Source: Candidatus Bathyarchaeota archaeon
GTDB lineage: Archaea; Thermoproteota; Bathyarchaeia; Bathyarchaeales; Bathycorpusculaceae
Assembly (NCBI GenBank): GCA_026014735.1
Contig: JAOZHT010000002.1
Coordinates: forward strand, 1-64,000
Reading direction: 5' to 3'
DNA length: 64,000 nucleotides
The notes beneath the pieces were generated by a model. The model ran no database searches and was not told the DNA's origin. It worked only from the letters and a program-made list of their open reading frames with translations. Positions 43,985-52,841 of this stretch are shown piece after piece; the stretch's first letter is position 1; each line of letters begins with the position of its first letter. A program made the translations under genes and the position numbers.

Positions 43985-45013
43985 TCAAGACGTAGGAAAT
44001 TTTGTAGGAATTTCTGTGTTTGTTAGAAAAAACCCTACCATCACAAAGAAAAGAATAAACAATGAAGCCATAACTTGCCGAATAACAATAAATGGCATTT
44101 TAAAAGCTTTGGTGAAAACCGTTATAAATACTTCAGAAAGCACTTCATTTAATATGAGGGCCTCGGTTGATCCTCTGTCCCTTTTTTTTCCCTCTTTTAA
44201 TGATAGCAGTAGTAGCATTTTTCGGGTTCGACCAGCTTCAAAAGCTCTTTGAGCAATAAAGAGCCAAGAGAGCTTGTATTCTTGTACATTATGCCAAACC
44301 TTGCAATGCGAGTTATATACAATAATCTTTCCTGTTTCTGATCGAATTCTCAAAGACAATTCTGTTTCTTCACCGAAAATTTGCCATTGCGCTTTTTCAA
44401 GCCAAAAAGCGCCAAGATTTGGAGAATAACCTTTCACAAGAACAAGAGGATCTCTTCGGAAGGAAGCATTAGGACCATTGACACTTCCCACCTCAAAAAG
44501 AGACTCAAAACTATTCTTTCGCGAACACCCAAATATCCAATCAAACCCTTGCGGAAACCACTCCCAACCTTTTTTTGCCCATAATGGAATCACTTGACCT
44601 GTTGCGGCAACAACCTCATTATCCTCGAAGGAAGCGAGTAAATTCTCTGCCCAATCAGAAAATAAAATTACGTCGTCATCAACAAATGCTATTATATCAC
44701 CTCTGGCTTGAGCCAAGCCAAGATTTCTGGCCTTAGAAGCACCAGCTTTAGATTCTGAGAATATGACTCGGGCATTCGAATATCCTTTTTTTTCTATATA
44801 GTTGCTTATGATATGGAAAAGTTCCTTTGATTGCTCAATAACTAGTATTAGTTCGATGCCTTTAAATGTTTGACATACAAAGCTATCGATAAGCTTCTTA
44901 ATATCACCTGAGCGCCTAATAGTAAAAGAAGGGGCAATTACCGAAAGAAAATGATTGCCAATATTACGTCTAGAAGCCTCAGAGTTAAAAATTAGCGCTG
45001 ACACTTTTTTCAA
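43985..45013 (-). CDS. Family 2 glycosyltransferase with C-terminal membrane anchor
   Basis: 342 aa. VIAPSFTIRRSGDIKKLIDSFVCQ, ELILVIEQS, SKAGASKARNLGLAQARGDIIAFVDDDVILF (the DxD), and FGEETELSLRIRSETG as the catalytic-base region. A C-terminal hydrophobic segment (ASLFILFFVMVGFFL) anchors it. Membrane-associated sugar transferase of the glycan pathway. Donor and linkage unknown. Confidence 0.9.
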   Translation of the reverse strand: MKKVSALIFNSEASRRNIGNHFLSVIAPSFTIRRSGDIKKLIDSFVCQTFKGIELILVIEQSKELFHIISNYIEKKGYSNARVIFSESKAGASKARNLGLAQARGDIIAFVDDDVILFSDWAENLLASFEDNEVVAATGQVIPLWAKKGWEWFPQGFDWIFGCSRKNSFESLFEVGSVNGPNASFRRDPLVLVKGYSPNLGAFWLEKAQWQIFGEETELSLRIRSETGKIIVYNSHCKVWHNVQEYKLSWLFIAQRAFEAGRTRKMLLLLSLKEGKKRDRGSTEALILNEVLSEVFITVFTKAFKMPFIVIRQVMASLFILFFVMVGFFLTNTEIPTKFPTS

Positions 45014-45100
45014 AGATTACCCTTCACAATTCTATTATCAGTCAAATAATTGAAAACAGAAAGGTGTAGTACTGAACAGGCCATTAATATTCGCTGCTTA

Positions 45101-45856
45101 CTATCTATAGTCGACATGATCCATTCTACCGCGAATAACAGCCCAAAAAGAATTATCTCTCCAGACGATCATGTGACTGTAGCCACATTTTCTATCAAAT
45201 TTTTTAGTAACTGGAACTTCCTTAAGTTTACATCCTTTTTTTATGACTTGTGCAAACAAGTAATTTTCCAAGGCATATTTGTCCAAAGAGCTCTGCCATA
45301 AGTTAATACCTTTCACCGATTTAAGACGGAATGCCCTAAAACCATTCGAGGCATCAGTAACAGGGAAACCTGAAACAAGTCTAAAGCCAAGAGTATATAA
45401 TCGGGTTAGAACTGACCTTGATAAAGGCATATTTATGGTTCGCTGACCCGATAAATAACGGGAGCCTTGAACGAATTCGAAATCGCCACTAATCAATGGA
45501 TTTAAAACAGTCGGTAAATCTTTAGGATCATCCTGACTATCCCCAGCCATTATCGCACAGATATCAAAGTTTTTTCCAAGCGCATATTCTATTCCACAGC
45601 GTATAGCTGCACCTACGCCCTTTGAAGAATGAGTATCCAGTACAGTAGCACCAGCACCAAAGGCCTCTTTTCTCGATCCATCTGTAGTACCACTATCAAC
45701 GATCACAAGAACCTCGGTAACAAGACCCTGCCCGTATTTATAAATCCCTGAAACCAATCTGCGGATTCGCTTCTCTTCATTTAGGACGGGCAGAATAACT
45801 GCTACAGTAGGTTTAATTTCACTATTGACTTTAAGCGTGTTTTCCAATCCATTCAT
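45101..45856 (-). CDS. DPM1/DolP-glycosyltransferase-like family 2 enzyme
   Basis: 251 aa. TVAVILPVLNEEKRIRRLVSGI, VLVIVDSGTTDGS, VLDTHSSKGVGAAIRCGIEYA and ICAIMAGDSQDDPKDLP (the DxQDDP motif of polyprenyl-phosphate sugar synthases) mark it as a dolichyl-phosphate mannose/glucose synthase-like enzyme. It would charge the lipid carrier with a sugar used by the GT-C proteins. No long C-terminal membrane domain. It overlaps the aminotransferase gene upstream by 26 bases. Confidence 0.9.
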   Translation of the reverse strand: MNGLENTLKVNSEIKPTVAVILPVLNEEKRIRRLVSGIYKYGQGLVTEVLVIVDSGTTDGSRKEAFGAGATVLDTHSSKGVGAAIRCGIEYALGKNFDICAIMAGDSQDDPKDLPTVLNPLISGDFEFVQGSRYLSGQRTINMPLSRSVLTRLYTLGFRLVSGFPVTDASNGFRAFRLKSVKGINLWQSSLDKYALENYLFAQVIKKGCKLKEVPVTKKFDRKCGYSHMIVWRDNSFWAVIRGRMDHVDYR

Positions 45857-46931
45857 TTATGGCATCACAGACAAACGTAACTTCATCGCTATTGAGTTCA
45901 GCAAACATGGGTAATGAAAGAATTTCTCTCGATACCTGCTCTACAAATTTAAGGTTATCTGCTTGGTTGTCATTATATGCAGGTTGTAAATGTATAGGCG
46001 TTGGATAGTGAATTAATGCTTGTATACCCTTTTTTGATAATGCCTCCTTCAACTCATCTCTCTTCGCCACTCTTATAACATATAAATAATAAACGTGTTT
46101 TACTCCACTAATGCAATACGGCACCTGAATTTGAGGTATTTGACCTAATAAAGTATCGTAAGATTCTGCAATCCGCTTTCTTTCTTCGTTCCATCTATCC
46201 AGATACTTAAGCTTCACCAAGAGAATGGCTGCTTGGATTTCATCCAATCTTGAGGTGTAACCTGGTACTACGTGGCTATTAAGCCCAGATCGTCCGTGGT
46301 TTCTTAACTGTTTTGCTTTGACAGCAATTTCTTCATCATCCGTAGTTATGATTCCAGCATCACCCATAGCCCCTAAGGGCTTAGTTGGAAAGAGACTGAA
46401 ACACCCAGCAGCTCCGATTGAACCAACCTTCTGGCCGTTAAATGTTGACCCATGAGCTTGACTGGCATCTTCGATCACTTTTAAGTCAAATCTTCTGGCA
46501 AAATCGATGACCTTTCCCATATCCGCGGATTGACCATATAAATGAACAGGAATTACAGCTTTGGTTTTACTATTCACCTTGGCAGCTTCGATGTTTATGT
46601 TGAAGGTTTTAGGATCAATATCTACGAAGACTGGACGTGCTCCTGCGTGAGTTACAGCCTCCGCTGTCGCGATAAAAGTATTGGCAGGAACCAGAACTTC
46701 GTCACCTTTTTCTATACCAGCTGCCTTCAATGCAATCAGAATTGCATCGGTCCCATTGGCAACGCCGACTGAAAATTTTGAGCCACAATATTTTGCAAAT
46801 TCTTGTTCAAACCGCTCCATGTTTTTTCCAAGAACAAAAAAGCCTTCGTCAACTACGCGAATAATTTCTTTTTTGATCTCAGCCTCAATCGACCTGTTTT
46901 GCCGTTCGATTGCAATAAGAGGTATTTTCAT
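45831..46931 (-). CDS. DegT/DnrJ/EryC1/StrS aminotransferase
   Basis: 366 aa from ATG 46931, preceded by ATGAGGA; the longer frame to 47030 overlaps the upstream gene without support. PLP-dependent sugar aminotransferase: VGVANGTDAILIAL, HLYGQSADM, EDASQAHGS and the PLP lysine in LFPTKPLGAMGDAG, then NHGRSG. It transfers an amino group from glutamate to a keto-sugar nucleotide. Directly downstream of the acetyltransferase and Gfo/Idh genes, as in the WbpB-WbpD-WbpE route to diacetamido uronic acids. Confidence 0.94.
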   Translation of the reverse strand: MKIPLIAIERQNRSIEAEIKKEIIRVVDEGFFVLGKNMERFEQEFAKYCGSKFSVGVANGTDAILIALKAAGIEKGDEVLVPANTFIATAEAVTHAGARPVFVDIDPKTFNINIEAAKVNSKTKAVIPVHLYGQSADMGKVIDFARRFDLKVIEDASQAHGSTFNGQKVGSIGAAGCFSLFPTKPLGAMGDAGIITTDDEEIAVKAKQLRNHGRSGLNSHVVPGYTSRLDEIQAAILLVKLKYLDRWNEERKRIAESYDTLLGQIPQIQVPYCISGVKHVYYLYVIRVAKRDELKEALSKKGIQALIHYPTPIHLQPAYNDNQADNLKFVEQVSREILSLPMFAELNSDEVTFVCDAINEWIGKHA

Positions 46932-46935
46932 TTCC

Positions 46936-47499
46936 TCATAACCTGTTGCTGTAAGGTTTATCGGTAAGGCCAGTTTTACATCGGAGGTTAAATACTGAAC
47001 CAACCACTCGTGCCGGATTTCCGTATGCAACGGATTGAGGCGGAATGTCTTTGGTTACAACCGAACCTCCACCTATCAGAGAGCATTCACCGATCTTCAC
47101 ATAAGGCATTATAGTTGAGTTACCCCCAATTTGGACATGATCTCCAATAAATGGACCATGCATGCAAGAGCGTGATTCCTTACAACCTGGATGTAAATCG
47201 TTAAGTATTATAACGCCAGGTGCAAGGAACGCATTATTGCAGATAGTTGTGTGCTGACCCACATAACAATTACAGTGAATTTTTACATTGTTGCCTATGG
47301 TAGAACCATAATCGATAACTGCATTGGCCCAAATTCTTACGTTATTACCGATGGTACAATTTTCGCGAATTACTACGTTGTGCCCCGTCTCCAAGTTTAT
47401 CCCGATTCTATTGCCTTCCTCTATAAAAGTACCTTCACGAATTAACCAGCCTCTTTGGTCGGCGGAATATCTTTTCAAGATTTCGGTCATTGAAAACAA
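46936..47499 (-). CDS. Hexapeptide-repeat N-acetyltransferase (WbpD-like)
   Basis: 187 aa (an alternative ATG at 47490). The left-handed parallel beta-helix is shown by successive hexapeptides (IGINLE, VVIREN, VRIWAN, AVIDYG, VKIHCN, VGQHTT and so on). A loop HPGCKESRSCMHGPF and the terminal PPQSVAYGNPARVVG close the fold. Trimeric acetyl-CoA-dependent enzyme that N-acetylates an amino-sugar nucleotide. Its stop lies within the leader of the aminotransferase gene. Strong context for a 2,3-diacetamido sugar. Confidence 0.9.
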   Translation of the reverse strand: MFSMTEILKRYSADQRGWLIREGTFIEEGNRIGINLETGHNVVIRENCTIGNNVRIWANAVIDYGSTIGNNVKIHCNCYVGQHTTICNNAFLAPGVIILNDLHPGCKESRSCMHGPFIGDHVQIGGNSTIMPYVKIGECSLIGGGSVVTKDIPPQSVAYGNPARVVGSVFNLRCKTGLTDKPYSNRL

Positions 47500-47502
47500 G
47501 GC

Positions 47503-48567
47503 TTAATCAACTATTTTTTTCTCCATGCCCTTGTTAGATACAGAGTTCTGGGCTGCTTCAAGCACTCGAACGGTTGATACGCCCTTTTCACCATTTGTGA
47601 TAGGGATAAAGTTATTCCTTATGCAGGAGATGAAATGCGCGCATTCATTTGTTAAAGTGTTATTCGTAGAAATATCATATCCCTGATTCTGAAAAACTAT
47701 TTCTTTGTTTTTGTAGCCGATTTTACTTACCGTTATCTTGGTACTATCCTTGCTTGAAATGTCATCAATGTTTATGATGCCCTCATCACCTGAGATGAAT
47801 ACCCGCCGATTTCTTGAATGATCAAACCAGTTCAAGCTTATGGTGACCAAAACATCGTGTGGAAAGCGTAAATTTATAATCGTAGCGTCGTTTAACTTGT
47901 GTGTGATCTCATCCTGTAGTAAGTATGGACATACCGCTGAAACAGTCAACGGTTCTGTGCCAGTTAAGTAACGAGCAATTGAAATTTGATGAGGCCCCAG
48001 ATCCCATAAAACATCTGAGTAGTTGCCAATTTGTTTACCTGCCCACATGTCAACTGAATTTGTCATCCAAGATTGGATGTATCTAAGTTTCCCAATCTCA
48101 CCATCAGCCAAGATTTTTTTTGCCTTACGGATGGCTTCATTGTAAATGTACGTGTCTCCAACCATAATTAAACGATTTGTTTCCTCACTGGCTTTCACTA
48201 AATCTATGCCTTGCATATAGCTTGTCGTTATCGGTTTTTCAACAAAGACATGTTTTTCTGAATAAAGACATTCTTTGGCTATCTTATAATGGGTAACTGG
48301 AGGAGTGGCAATGTAAACAGCGTCAATGCCTTCGGTTTTCAGCAAATCCTGATAGCTATTGAAAACGGCAATGCTTGGATCCCCGTCAACTACTTTTTTC
48401 AGGATATTTGAATCTATATCACAACAAGCTTTAACTCGTGCTCCGCACTCATCAAAAATCCTTAGCCATTTGAAGCCCCAATGGCCTAGCCCGATTAGCC
48501 CAACGCCAAGTCTATTATTTGTTTTTGTGGATTTTAGATTTTCAGAAATCAAATTTTTACAACACAA
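47503..48567 (-). CDS. Gfo/Idh/MocA-family sugar dehydrogenase (WbpB-like)
   Basis: 354 aa. Rossmann fold GVGLIGLGHWGFKWLRIF, YIATPPVTHYKIAKECLYSEKHVFVEKP with the catalytic Lys in EKP, and WDLGPHQISIARYL with the His. NAD-dependent oxidation of a sugar nucleotide at C3, giving the keto-sugar for the aminotransferase. Immediately before the acetyltransferase and aminotransferase genes. Overlaps the end of the other Gfo/Idh gene by 19 bases. Confidence 0.92.
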   Translation of the reverse strand: MCCKNLISENLKSTKTNNRLGVGLIGLGHWGFKWLRIFDECGARVKACCDIDSNILKKVVDGDPSIAVFNSYQDLLKTEGIDAVYIATPPVTHYKIAKECLYSEKHVFVEKPITTSYMQGIDLVKASEETNRLIMVGDTYIYNEAIRKAKKILADGEIGKLRYIQSWMTNSVDMWAGKQIGNYSDVLWDLGPHQISIARYLTGTEPLTVSAVCPYLLQDEITHKLNDATIINLRFPHDVLVTISLNWFDHSRNRRVFISGDEGIINIDDISSKDSTKITVSKIGYKNKEIVFQNQGYDISTNNTLTNECAHFISCIRNNFIPITNGEKGVSTVRVLEAAQNSVSNKGMEKKIVD

Positions 48568-49562
48568 TTATCGCGTTTTGATTCATACAAAGAATTGACT
48601 AGCCTTAAGGCTTCCAAGCCATCATTACCATTGCCCATTGGTTCCCTCTTTTCTTTGATTGCAGATGTAAACTCTTTCCATTCCTCATGCCAAGAGCGGT
48701 CATCACCGCGGTAATCTATAATTTGCTCAGAGAATGGTTTTGCAAATGACCGCTTACCAAGAATAGCCTTTTCAACACCGTAACTTCCACCTATACCTTC
48801 AGCAATACCATAACCATCTTTACCAAAAACCTCAAAACTAAAAATGTTCCGCCATTGAGTCCAACTAACATGCAATGACGCCACTACATCTTTCTCAGTT
48901 CTTAATAGTGCAAAGGCATTGTCCTCCATGGGCGCTATATCCCAAAATTTGGTAGAAGTAAAACCAACTGCTTGATTAAACCCCCCAGTAAACCAACGGA
49001 ATAAATCTAGCACATGAATACCTTGATCAAGTAATTCTCCACCACCTGCTCTTTCAAAACTGGTACGCCAATCCCGTTCATAATTCGATCGTCCACATGT
49101 TCCATATCTACAGCGTAGAAAAGATAACTCCCCAAGCGTTCCCTCATCAAACCATTCCTTCACTTGGCGTATTGCAGGATGATAACGGTGATTAAATCCG
49201 CATTTCAATAATCTGTCATTCTCTTTTGCTGCCCGTACCATGCTTTTGGCTTCTTCAAGACTTCTAGCTAGGGGCTTTTCACACAGTACATGTTTACCAG
49301 ACTCAAGCGCTCTTATCGTCATTGGTGCATGCAGATAATTTGGTGAACAAACAATCACTACATCTATTATCTTGCAATCAGCAATATGGGTCCAGTCGGG
49401 GGCAACTTCACAATTCATTTCTGTTGCAAGAGCCTTAGCTTTTTTACAATCAACATCAGCAACAAAAATCAAGTTATCGCCGTTAGCTTGGAGGGCTCTG
49501 CCTCTGCGCTGACCTTGAAGGCCACAACCAATTATTCCAACATTAAACGGCCTAATCTTCAC
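48549..49562 (-). CDS. Second Gfo/Idh/MocA-family dehydrogenase
   Basis: 337 aa. NVGIIGCGLQGQRRGRALQANG, VCSPNYLHAPMTIRALESGKHVLCEKPLARS with the EKP lysine, and LLDQGIHVLDLFRWFTGG with the His. Substrate unknown; it could make a second modified sugar or a scyllo-/epi-inositol-like compound. It overlaps the SDR gene by one base at 49562. Composition is closer to the AT-rich downstream genes. Confidence 0.92.
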   Translation of the reverse strand: MKIRPFNVGIIGCGLQGQRRGRALQANGDNLIFVADVDCKKAKALATEMNCEVAPDWTHIADCKIIDVVIVCSPNYLHAPMTIRALESGKHVLCEKPLARSLEEAKSMVRAAKENDRLLKCGFNHRYHPAIRQVKEWFDEGTLGELSFLRCRYGTCGRSNYERDWRTSFERAGGGELLDQGIHVLDLFRWFTGGFNQAVGFTSTKFWDIAPMEDNAFALLRTEKDVVASLHVSWTQWRNIFSFEVFGKDGYGIAEGIGGSYGVEKAILGKRSFAKPFSEQIIDYRGDDRSWHEEWKEFTSAIKEKREPMGNGNDGLEALRLVNSLYESKRDNCVVKI

Positions 49563-50425
49563 TATTTTCCAGCTACCTGAGCAAAGAAAACGTTATCTAT
49601 TCTGCGCAATGTATAAAGATCTGATGCCATTATTGCAGTCAATCTTGCCCCGGTCATTTGTTGCCAATCGTCCCAAACAGCACTAATCAAACGCCCAGTT
49701 AAGCCACATGAAGCATCGGAAGCTAAGAAAACGACGCATTCCGCAGTCACTTCAGTCGGGGATGGCTCATCCTTGTTTTCTTTGGTCCGCTTCGAGACCA
49801 TAAGTTCTTTGTCTCCCGCTTTTAAACCAGCTAAAAGAACTTGTTCGTGTATGCGGCTAAAGACAGCGCCAGGTGCAAGAGCGTTAATTTGGATATTGTA
49901 TTCTTTCATTTCCTCTGCCAGAGTAGCGGTCAAACCTACTACTGCACTTTTGGATGTAGCATAAGCTGAAAAGCGTGGTCGCGGGAATGTTGCTCCGCCA
50001 CCGGAAAAGTTTATGATTTTTCCGCCTCCTTGCTTTATCATGTGGGGTAAAACGTTTTTGCAGCAGAGGAAGGTTCCAATTAAATTGACGTTTATTGCGT
50101 TTATCCATTCATCTGTTTCGTTGTCAATAAACGGGCCGATCGAACCAATAATCCCTGCAGCGTTTACCAAAACGTCGATTCGCCCTAATTTCTGAACAGC
50201 GGTTTTTACCATTAGTGCAACATCATTTTTGTCTGAAACGTCAACATGCAGTGGTATAACTCGTCTACCGAATACCATGGCTTGCTTGGCTGTATCCATG
50301 AATTCGGATTGTGTTCTGGAGGCAACAACTAAATCTGCACCTTCTCGGGCACACATGAGGGCTGTGGCTTTGCCTATACCACGTCCAGCGCCAGTAATAA
50401 CCACAACTTTACCGCTTAAATTCAT
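49562..50425 (-). CDS. Short-chain dehydrogenase/reductase (SDR)
   Basis: 287 aa. Classical SDR: VVITGAGRGIGKAT (cofactor), LVNAAG, and catalytic Ser and YATSK (Tyr and Lys) in SGGGATFPRPRFSAYATSKSAV; the C-terminal LTGRLISAVWDDWQQM follows. It probably reduces or oxidises a sugar or sugar-phosphate in the pathway; C-terminal end deviates from usual. Lies 9 bases after the epimerase gene. Confidence 0.92.
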   Translation of the reverse strand: MNLSGKVVVITGAGRGIGKATALMCAREGADLVVASRTQSEFMDTAKQAMVFGRRVIPLHVDVSDKNDVALMVKTAVQKLGRIDVLVNAAGIIGSIGPFIDNETDEWINAINVNLIGTFLCCKNVLPHMIKQGGGKIINFSGGGATFPRPRFSAYATSKSAVVGLTATLAEEMKEYNIQINALAPGAVFSRIHEQVLLAGLKAGDKELMVSKRTKENKDEPSPTEVTAECVVFLASDASCGLTGRLISAVWDDWQQMTGARLTAIMASDLYTLRRIDNVFFAQVAGK

Positions 50426-50434
50426 AAGAGCACT

Positions 50435-51379
50435 TTATGGGTTCTTTAGATTCTCAAGTGTCCATCGGGTCGTGATAGCGATGGCTTCCTTTGCCGAAAA
50501 CCGGGGTTGCCAACCTAATGCTTTGATTTTATCAATCGAGAGATGGACTACTGGATTATCACCAATCCAGCCTCTTGAACCGCCACTGTACCTGCGATGT
50601 GGCAGTTTTAGTCCCAGTTCTTGTAAAACGATGTCGGTTACTTCGTCAACTTGGATGTTCTCTTCGATTGCTAGATTATACAAGTTTACTTTTCCGCGAG
50701 ATTTATGATAACCTGTGTTTATCCCCTCGATGCAGTCGTCTACGTAGAGGTATTCTTTGCTTTGTTTTCCATCGCCAAGTATCTCTAGCTCGGCGCTGTT
50801 TTTTGTTAGCTTATGTACAAAATCCCAAACTACTCCTCTTCGGCATCGTTCACCTATAACATTTGCGAATCTATAAGCCCAAAACTTTATCGGGGCAAAT
50901 TCTGTGAACGCTTCAGCATATGCTTCACAGGCAAGTTTCGATGCACCATAAAGAGAAGTTTGTGTGGGCATGTAATTTTCGGGTGTAGGTGTCACTGTTG
51001 CTTCTCCATAAATAGCCGATGTTGACGCAAAGACTAGGTCAACAACATTATTTTTGACCATGGCTTCCAGAATGTTCAAGGTACCAATAACATTGTTATC
51101 TAGGTCGGCCTTGTGGTTGTTGAGGCTTGATCGTATGTTGGCATGAGCGGCTAAGTGGAAAACTACATCTTGCCCTTTGAGGCTGCGATATACTACATCT
51201 GCATCTTTTATGTCTCCTCTAACGACTCTTAGTTTCGGGTTTTTCTCGTGTTGCCTTAGGTTCTCCATCGTTCCACATGAGAAGTTGTCTAATACAGTAA
51301 CGTCATAGCCATCTATAATTAACCGATCAACCAGATGACTCCCAATGAAACCCGCTCCTCCAGTAACAATTGCGCGCAT
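50435..51379 (-). CDS. NAD-dependent sugar-nucleotide epimerase/dehydratase
   Basis: 314 aa extended SDR. AIVTGGAGFIGSHLVDRL (NAD), FHLAAHANIRSSL, ASTSAIYGEA and the active-site SLYGASKLACEAY, then YRFANVIGER. UDP-glucose 4-epimerase-like overall. In a heptose cluster it could epimerise or dehydrate the NDP-heptose (as DmhA/HldD-type enzymes do). Substrate not determined. It follows the nucleotidyltransferase with 16 bases in between, on the GC-richer side of the island. Confidence 0.92.
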   Translation of the reverse strand: MRAIVTGGAGFIGSHLVDRLIIDGYDVTVLDNFSCGTMENLRQHEKNPKLRVVRGDIKDADVVYRSLKGQDVVFHLAAHANIRSSLNNHKADLDNNVIGTLNILEAMVKNNVVDLVFASTSAIYGEATVTPTPENYMPTQTSLYGASKLACEAYAEAFTEFAPIKFWAYRFANVIGERCRRGVVWDFVHKLTKNSAELEILGDGKQSKEYLYVDDCIEGINTGYHKSRGKVNLYNLAIEENIQVDEVTDIVLQELGLKLPHRRYSGGSRGWIGDNPVVHLSIDKIKALGWQPRFSAKEAIAITTRWTLENLKNP

Positions 51380-51395
51380 CTTTGCTCTTTTCAGC

Positions 51396-52145
51396 TCACT
51401 CTTTTAATAGATTAGAATTGACGAAATATTCGTCACATGCCCTGTAGGCTTCATGGGTTCCTATATCCCATAAAGGATCGCTTAACATGTAACCGTAAAC
51501 TGGCTCCTTTCGGCAGAGCCATTCAACAAACCGTCCCGGCTGATCCGCCGGCAGCTTGGATGCCAAGTACGTTTTTAGCTGGCGATTTATGCCTTTTTTG
51601 AAGAGGTACACTGCACCGCAGACCATTTTTGTTTTAGGCTCGGCGGGTTTCTCGGTGAACTCTATGATTTTTCCATCTTGCGCCGCTTTTACGGTTGCGC
51701 ATCGTTTGGCGTCTTGGAGACTGGCGACTTCGTAGAGGGCAACGGTGGACTCGTTTTTTGCTCTGAAGGTTTCAAGCATGGTTGCGAGGTTATCGTTGAA
51801 CATGCCGTCGCCTGCTATGACCAGCACGTCCTCGTCGGGCAGCTTCTCAACGATATCTGCCATGGCTTTTATGGCGCCGGGCTTATCGTTTTCGCAGGAG
51901 GAAACATCCGGGAAGAACTCGACGTTTCGGTAGCTTCTAGCGGCTAGCCATCCTTCGAATTGGGGCTGGAAAAGCATGTTGGTGGAGAGGATGATACGGC
52001 TGGGCGGCGGATTGAGCGCCTGAAGTTTCTCCACGATGTAGTCGAGTATGGGTTTACCGGCTATGGGCAGCAGCGCTTTAGGTGTGCCCTGTGTGAGGGG
52101 CCAGAGGCGTTTTGCGTATCCGCCGGCGAGGATTATTGCGTACAC
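51396..52145 (-). CDS. Sugar-phosphate nucleotidyltransferase, HddC-like
   Basis: 249 aa, starting at GTG 52145 directly after the stop of the transaldolase gene. Nucleotidyltransferase signature AIILAGGYAKRLWPLTQGTPKALLPIAGKPILDYIVEKL, metal-binding VIAGDGMFND, and EFTEKPAEP. It joins a sugar-1-phosphate with an NTP. In this gene order (hddA-gmhA-gmhB-...-hddC) the natural substrate is D-glycero-alpha-D-manno-heptose-1-phosphate, giving GDP- or ADP-heptose, but the motif also fits glucose-1-phosphate thymidylyltransferase. Nucleotide specificity not resolved. Confidence 0.85.
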   Translation of the reverse strand: MYAIILAGGYAKRLWPLTQGTPKALLPIAGKPILDYIVEKLQALNPPPSRIILSTNMLFQPQFEGWLAARSYRNVEFFPDVSSCENDKPGAIKAMADIVEKLPDEDVLVIAGDGMFNDNLATMLETFRAKNESTVALYEVASLQDAKRCATVKAAQDGKIIEFTEKPAEPKTKMVCGAVYLFKKGINRQLKTYLASKLPADQPGRFVEWLCRKEPVYGYMLSDPLWDIGTHEAYRACDEYFVNSNLLKE

Positions 52146-52841
52146 TTATGCGATCACTAACTGGATTTTTTGGGCTTCGGTTTTCTTGAATTCAAGCCAG
52201 GCTTGGTCGAATTCTTTGATGGTGTCTTCGGTTTTCTGGTGGAACGGCATCTGCGCCAGCACTTTTGGGGTGATAGTTATGATGTGTGCTCCTGCAGCTG
52301 CCGCCTGGGCGACATCGTCGGGGCTTCGTATGCTTCCCACGATGATTTTGGTTGACAGATTGCTTTCTTCTAGGATGCGTTTGCTGTCCTGAATAACTTT
52401 AACGGGGTCGCTGCCTGCGTCTCGGACTCGGCAGAAAAATATGCTTGCGTAGGTTGCGCCGCTTAGAGCCGCCAGCAATACTTGGTTTGTTGTCATGAGG
52501 CAGGTGACGTTGGTTTTTATGTTTTCTTTATGGAGTTTGCTGGCTAAGACGAGTCCGCGTCCGTTTCCAAACATGGGGATTTTTATGACGATGTTTTTGG
52601 GGTTCCAGCTTGCGTATTCTTTTGCTTCCGCGACCAGCGCTTCGTCGGATTCGCCTGTTTTGGTGACTTCTATGCTTACTGGCGCATCGATGTTGGCGAG
52701 GATTTCTTGGACGCGATCTTGGAAGTTTATTCCCCTCTCGCAGGAGAAGATTTTCTGGTTGGTTGTTACCCCAGAAATCACTCCCCAGGAAAGGAGATCT
52801 TTTATTTCTTTTATGCTTGCTGTATCAAGGAATATTTCCAT
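52146..52841 (-). CDS. Transaldolase / fructose-6-phosphate aldolase-like enzyme
   Basis: 231 aa. MEIFLDTASIKEIKDLLSWGVISGVTTNQKIF opens the small-transaldolase barrel; the Schiff-base lysine is in VIKIPMF and NVTCLMTTNQVLLAALSGATYASIFFCRVRDAG follows. The usual NPxL/TTNP is TTNQ, and phosphate-binding parts look intact. It would move a three-carbon dihydroxyacetone unit, making or using sedoheptulose-7-phosphate. It starts inside the end of gmhB (31-base overlap) and abuts the nucleotidyltransferase gene, so it looks dedicated to heptose supply. Confidence 0.88.
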   Translation of the reverse strand: MEIFLDTASIKEIKDLLSWGVISGVTTNQKIFSCERGINFQDRVQEILANIDAPVSIEVTKTGESDEALVAEAKEYASWNPKNIVIKIPMFGNGRGLVLASKLHKENIKTNVTCLMTTNQVLLAALSGATYASIFFCRVRDAGSDPVKVIQDSKRILEESNLSTKIIVGSIRSPDDVAQAAAAGAHIITITPKVLAQMPFHQKTEDTIKEFDQAWLEFKKTEAQKIQLVIA

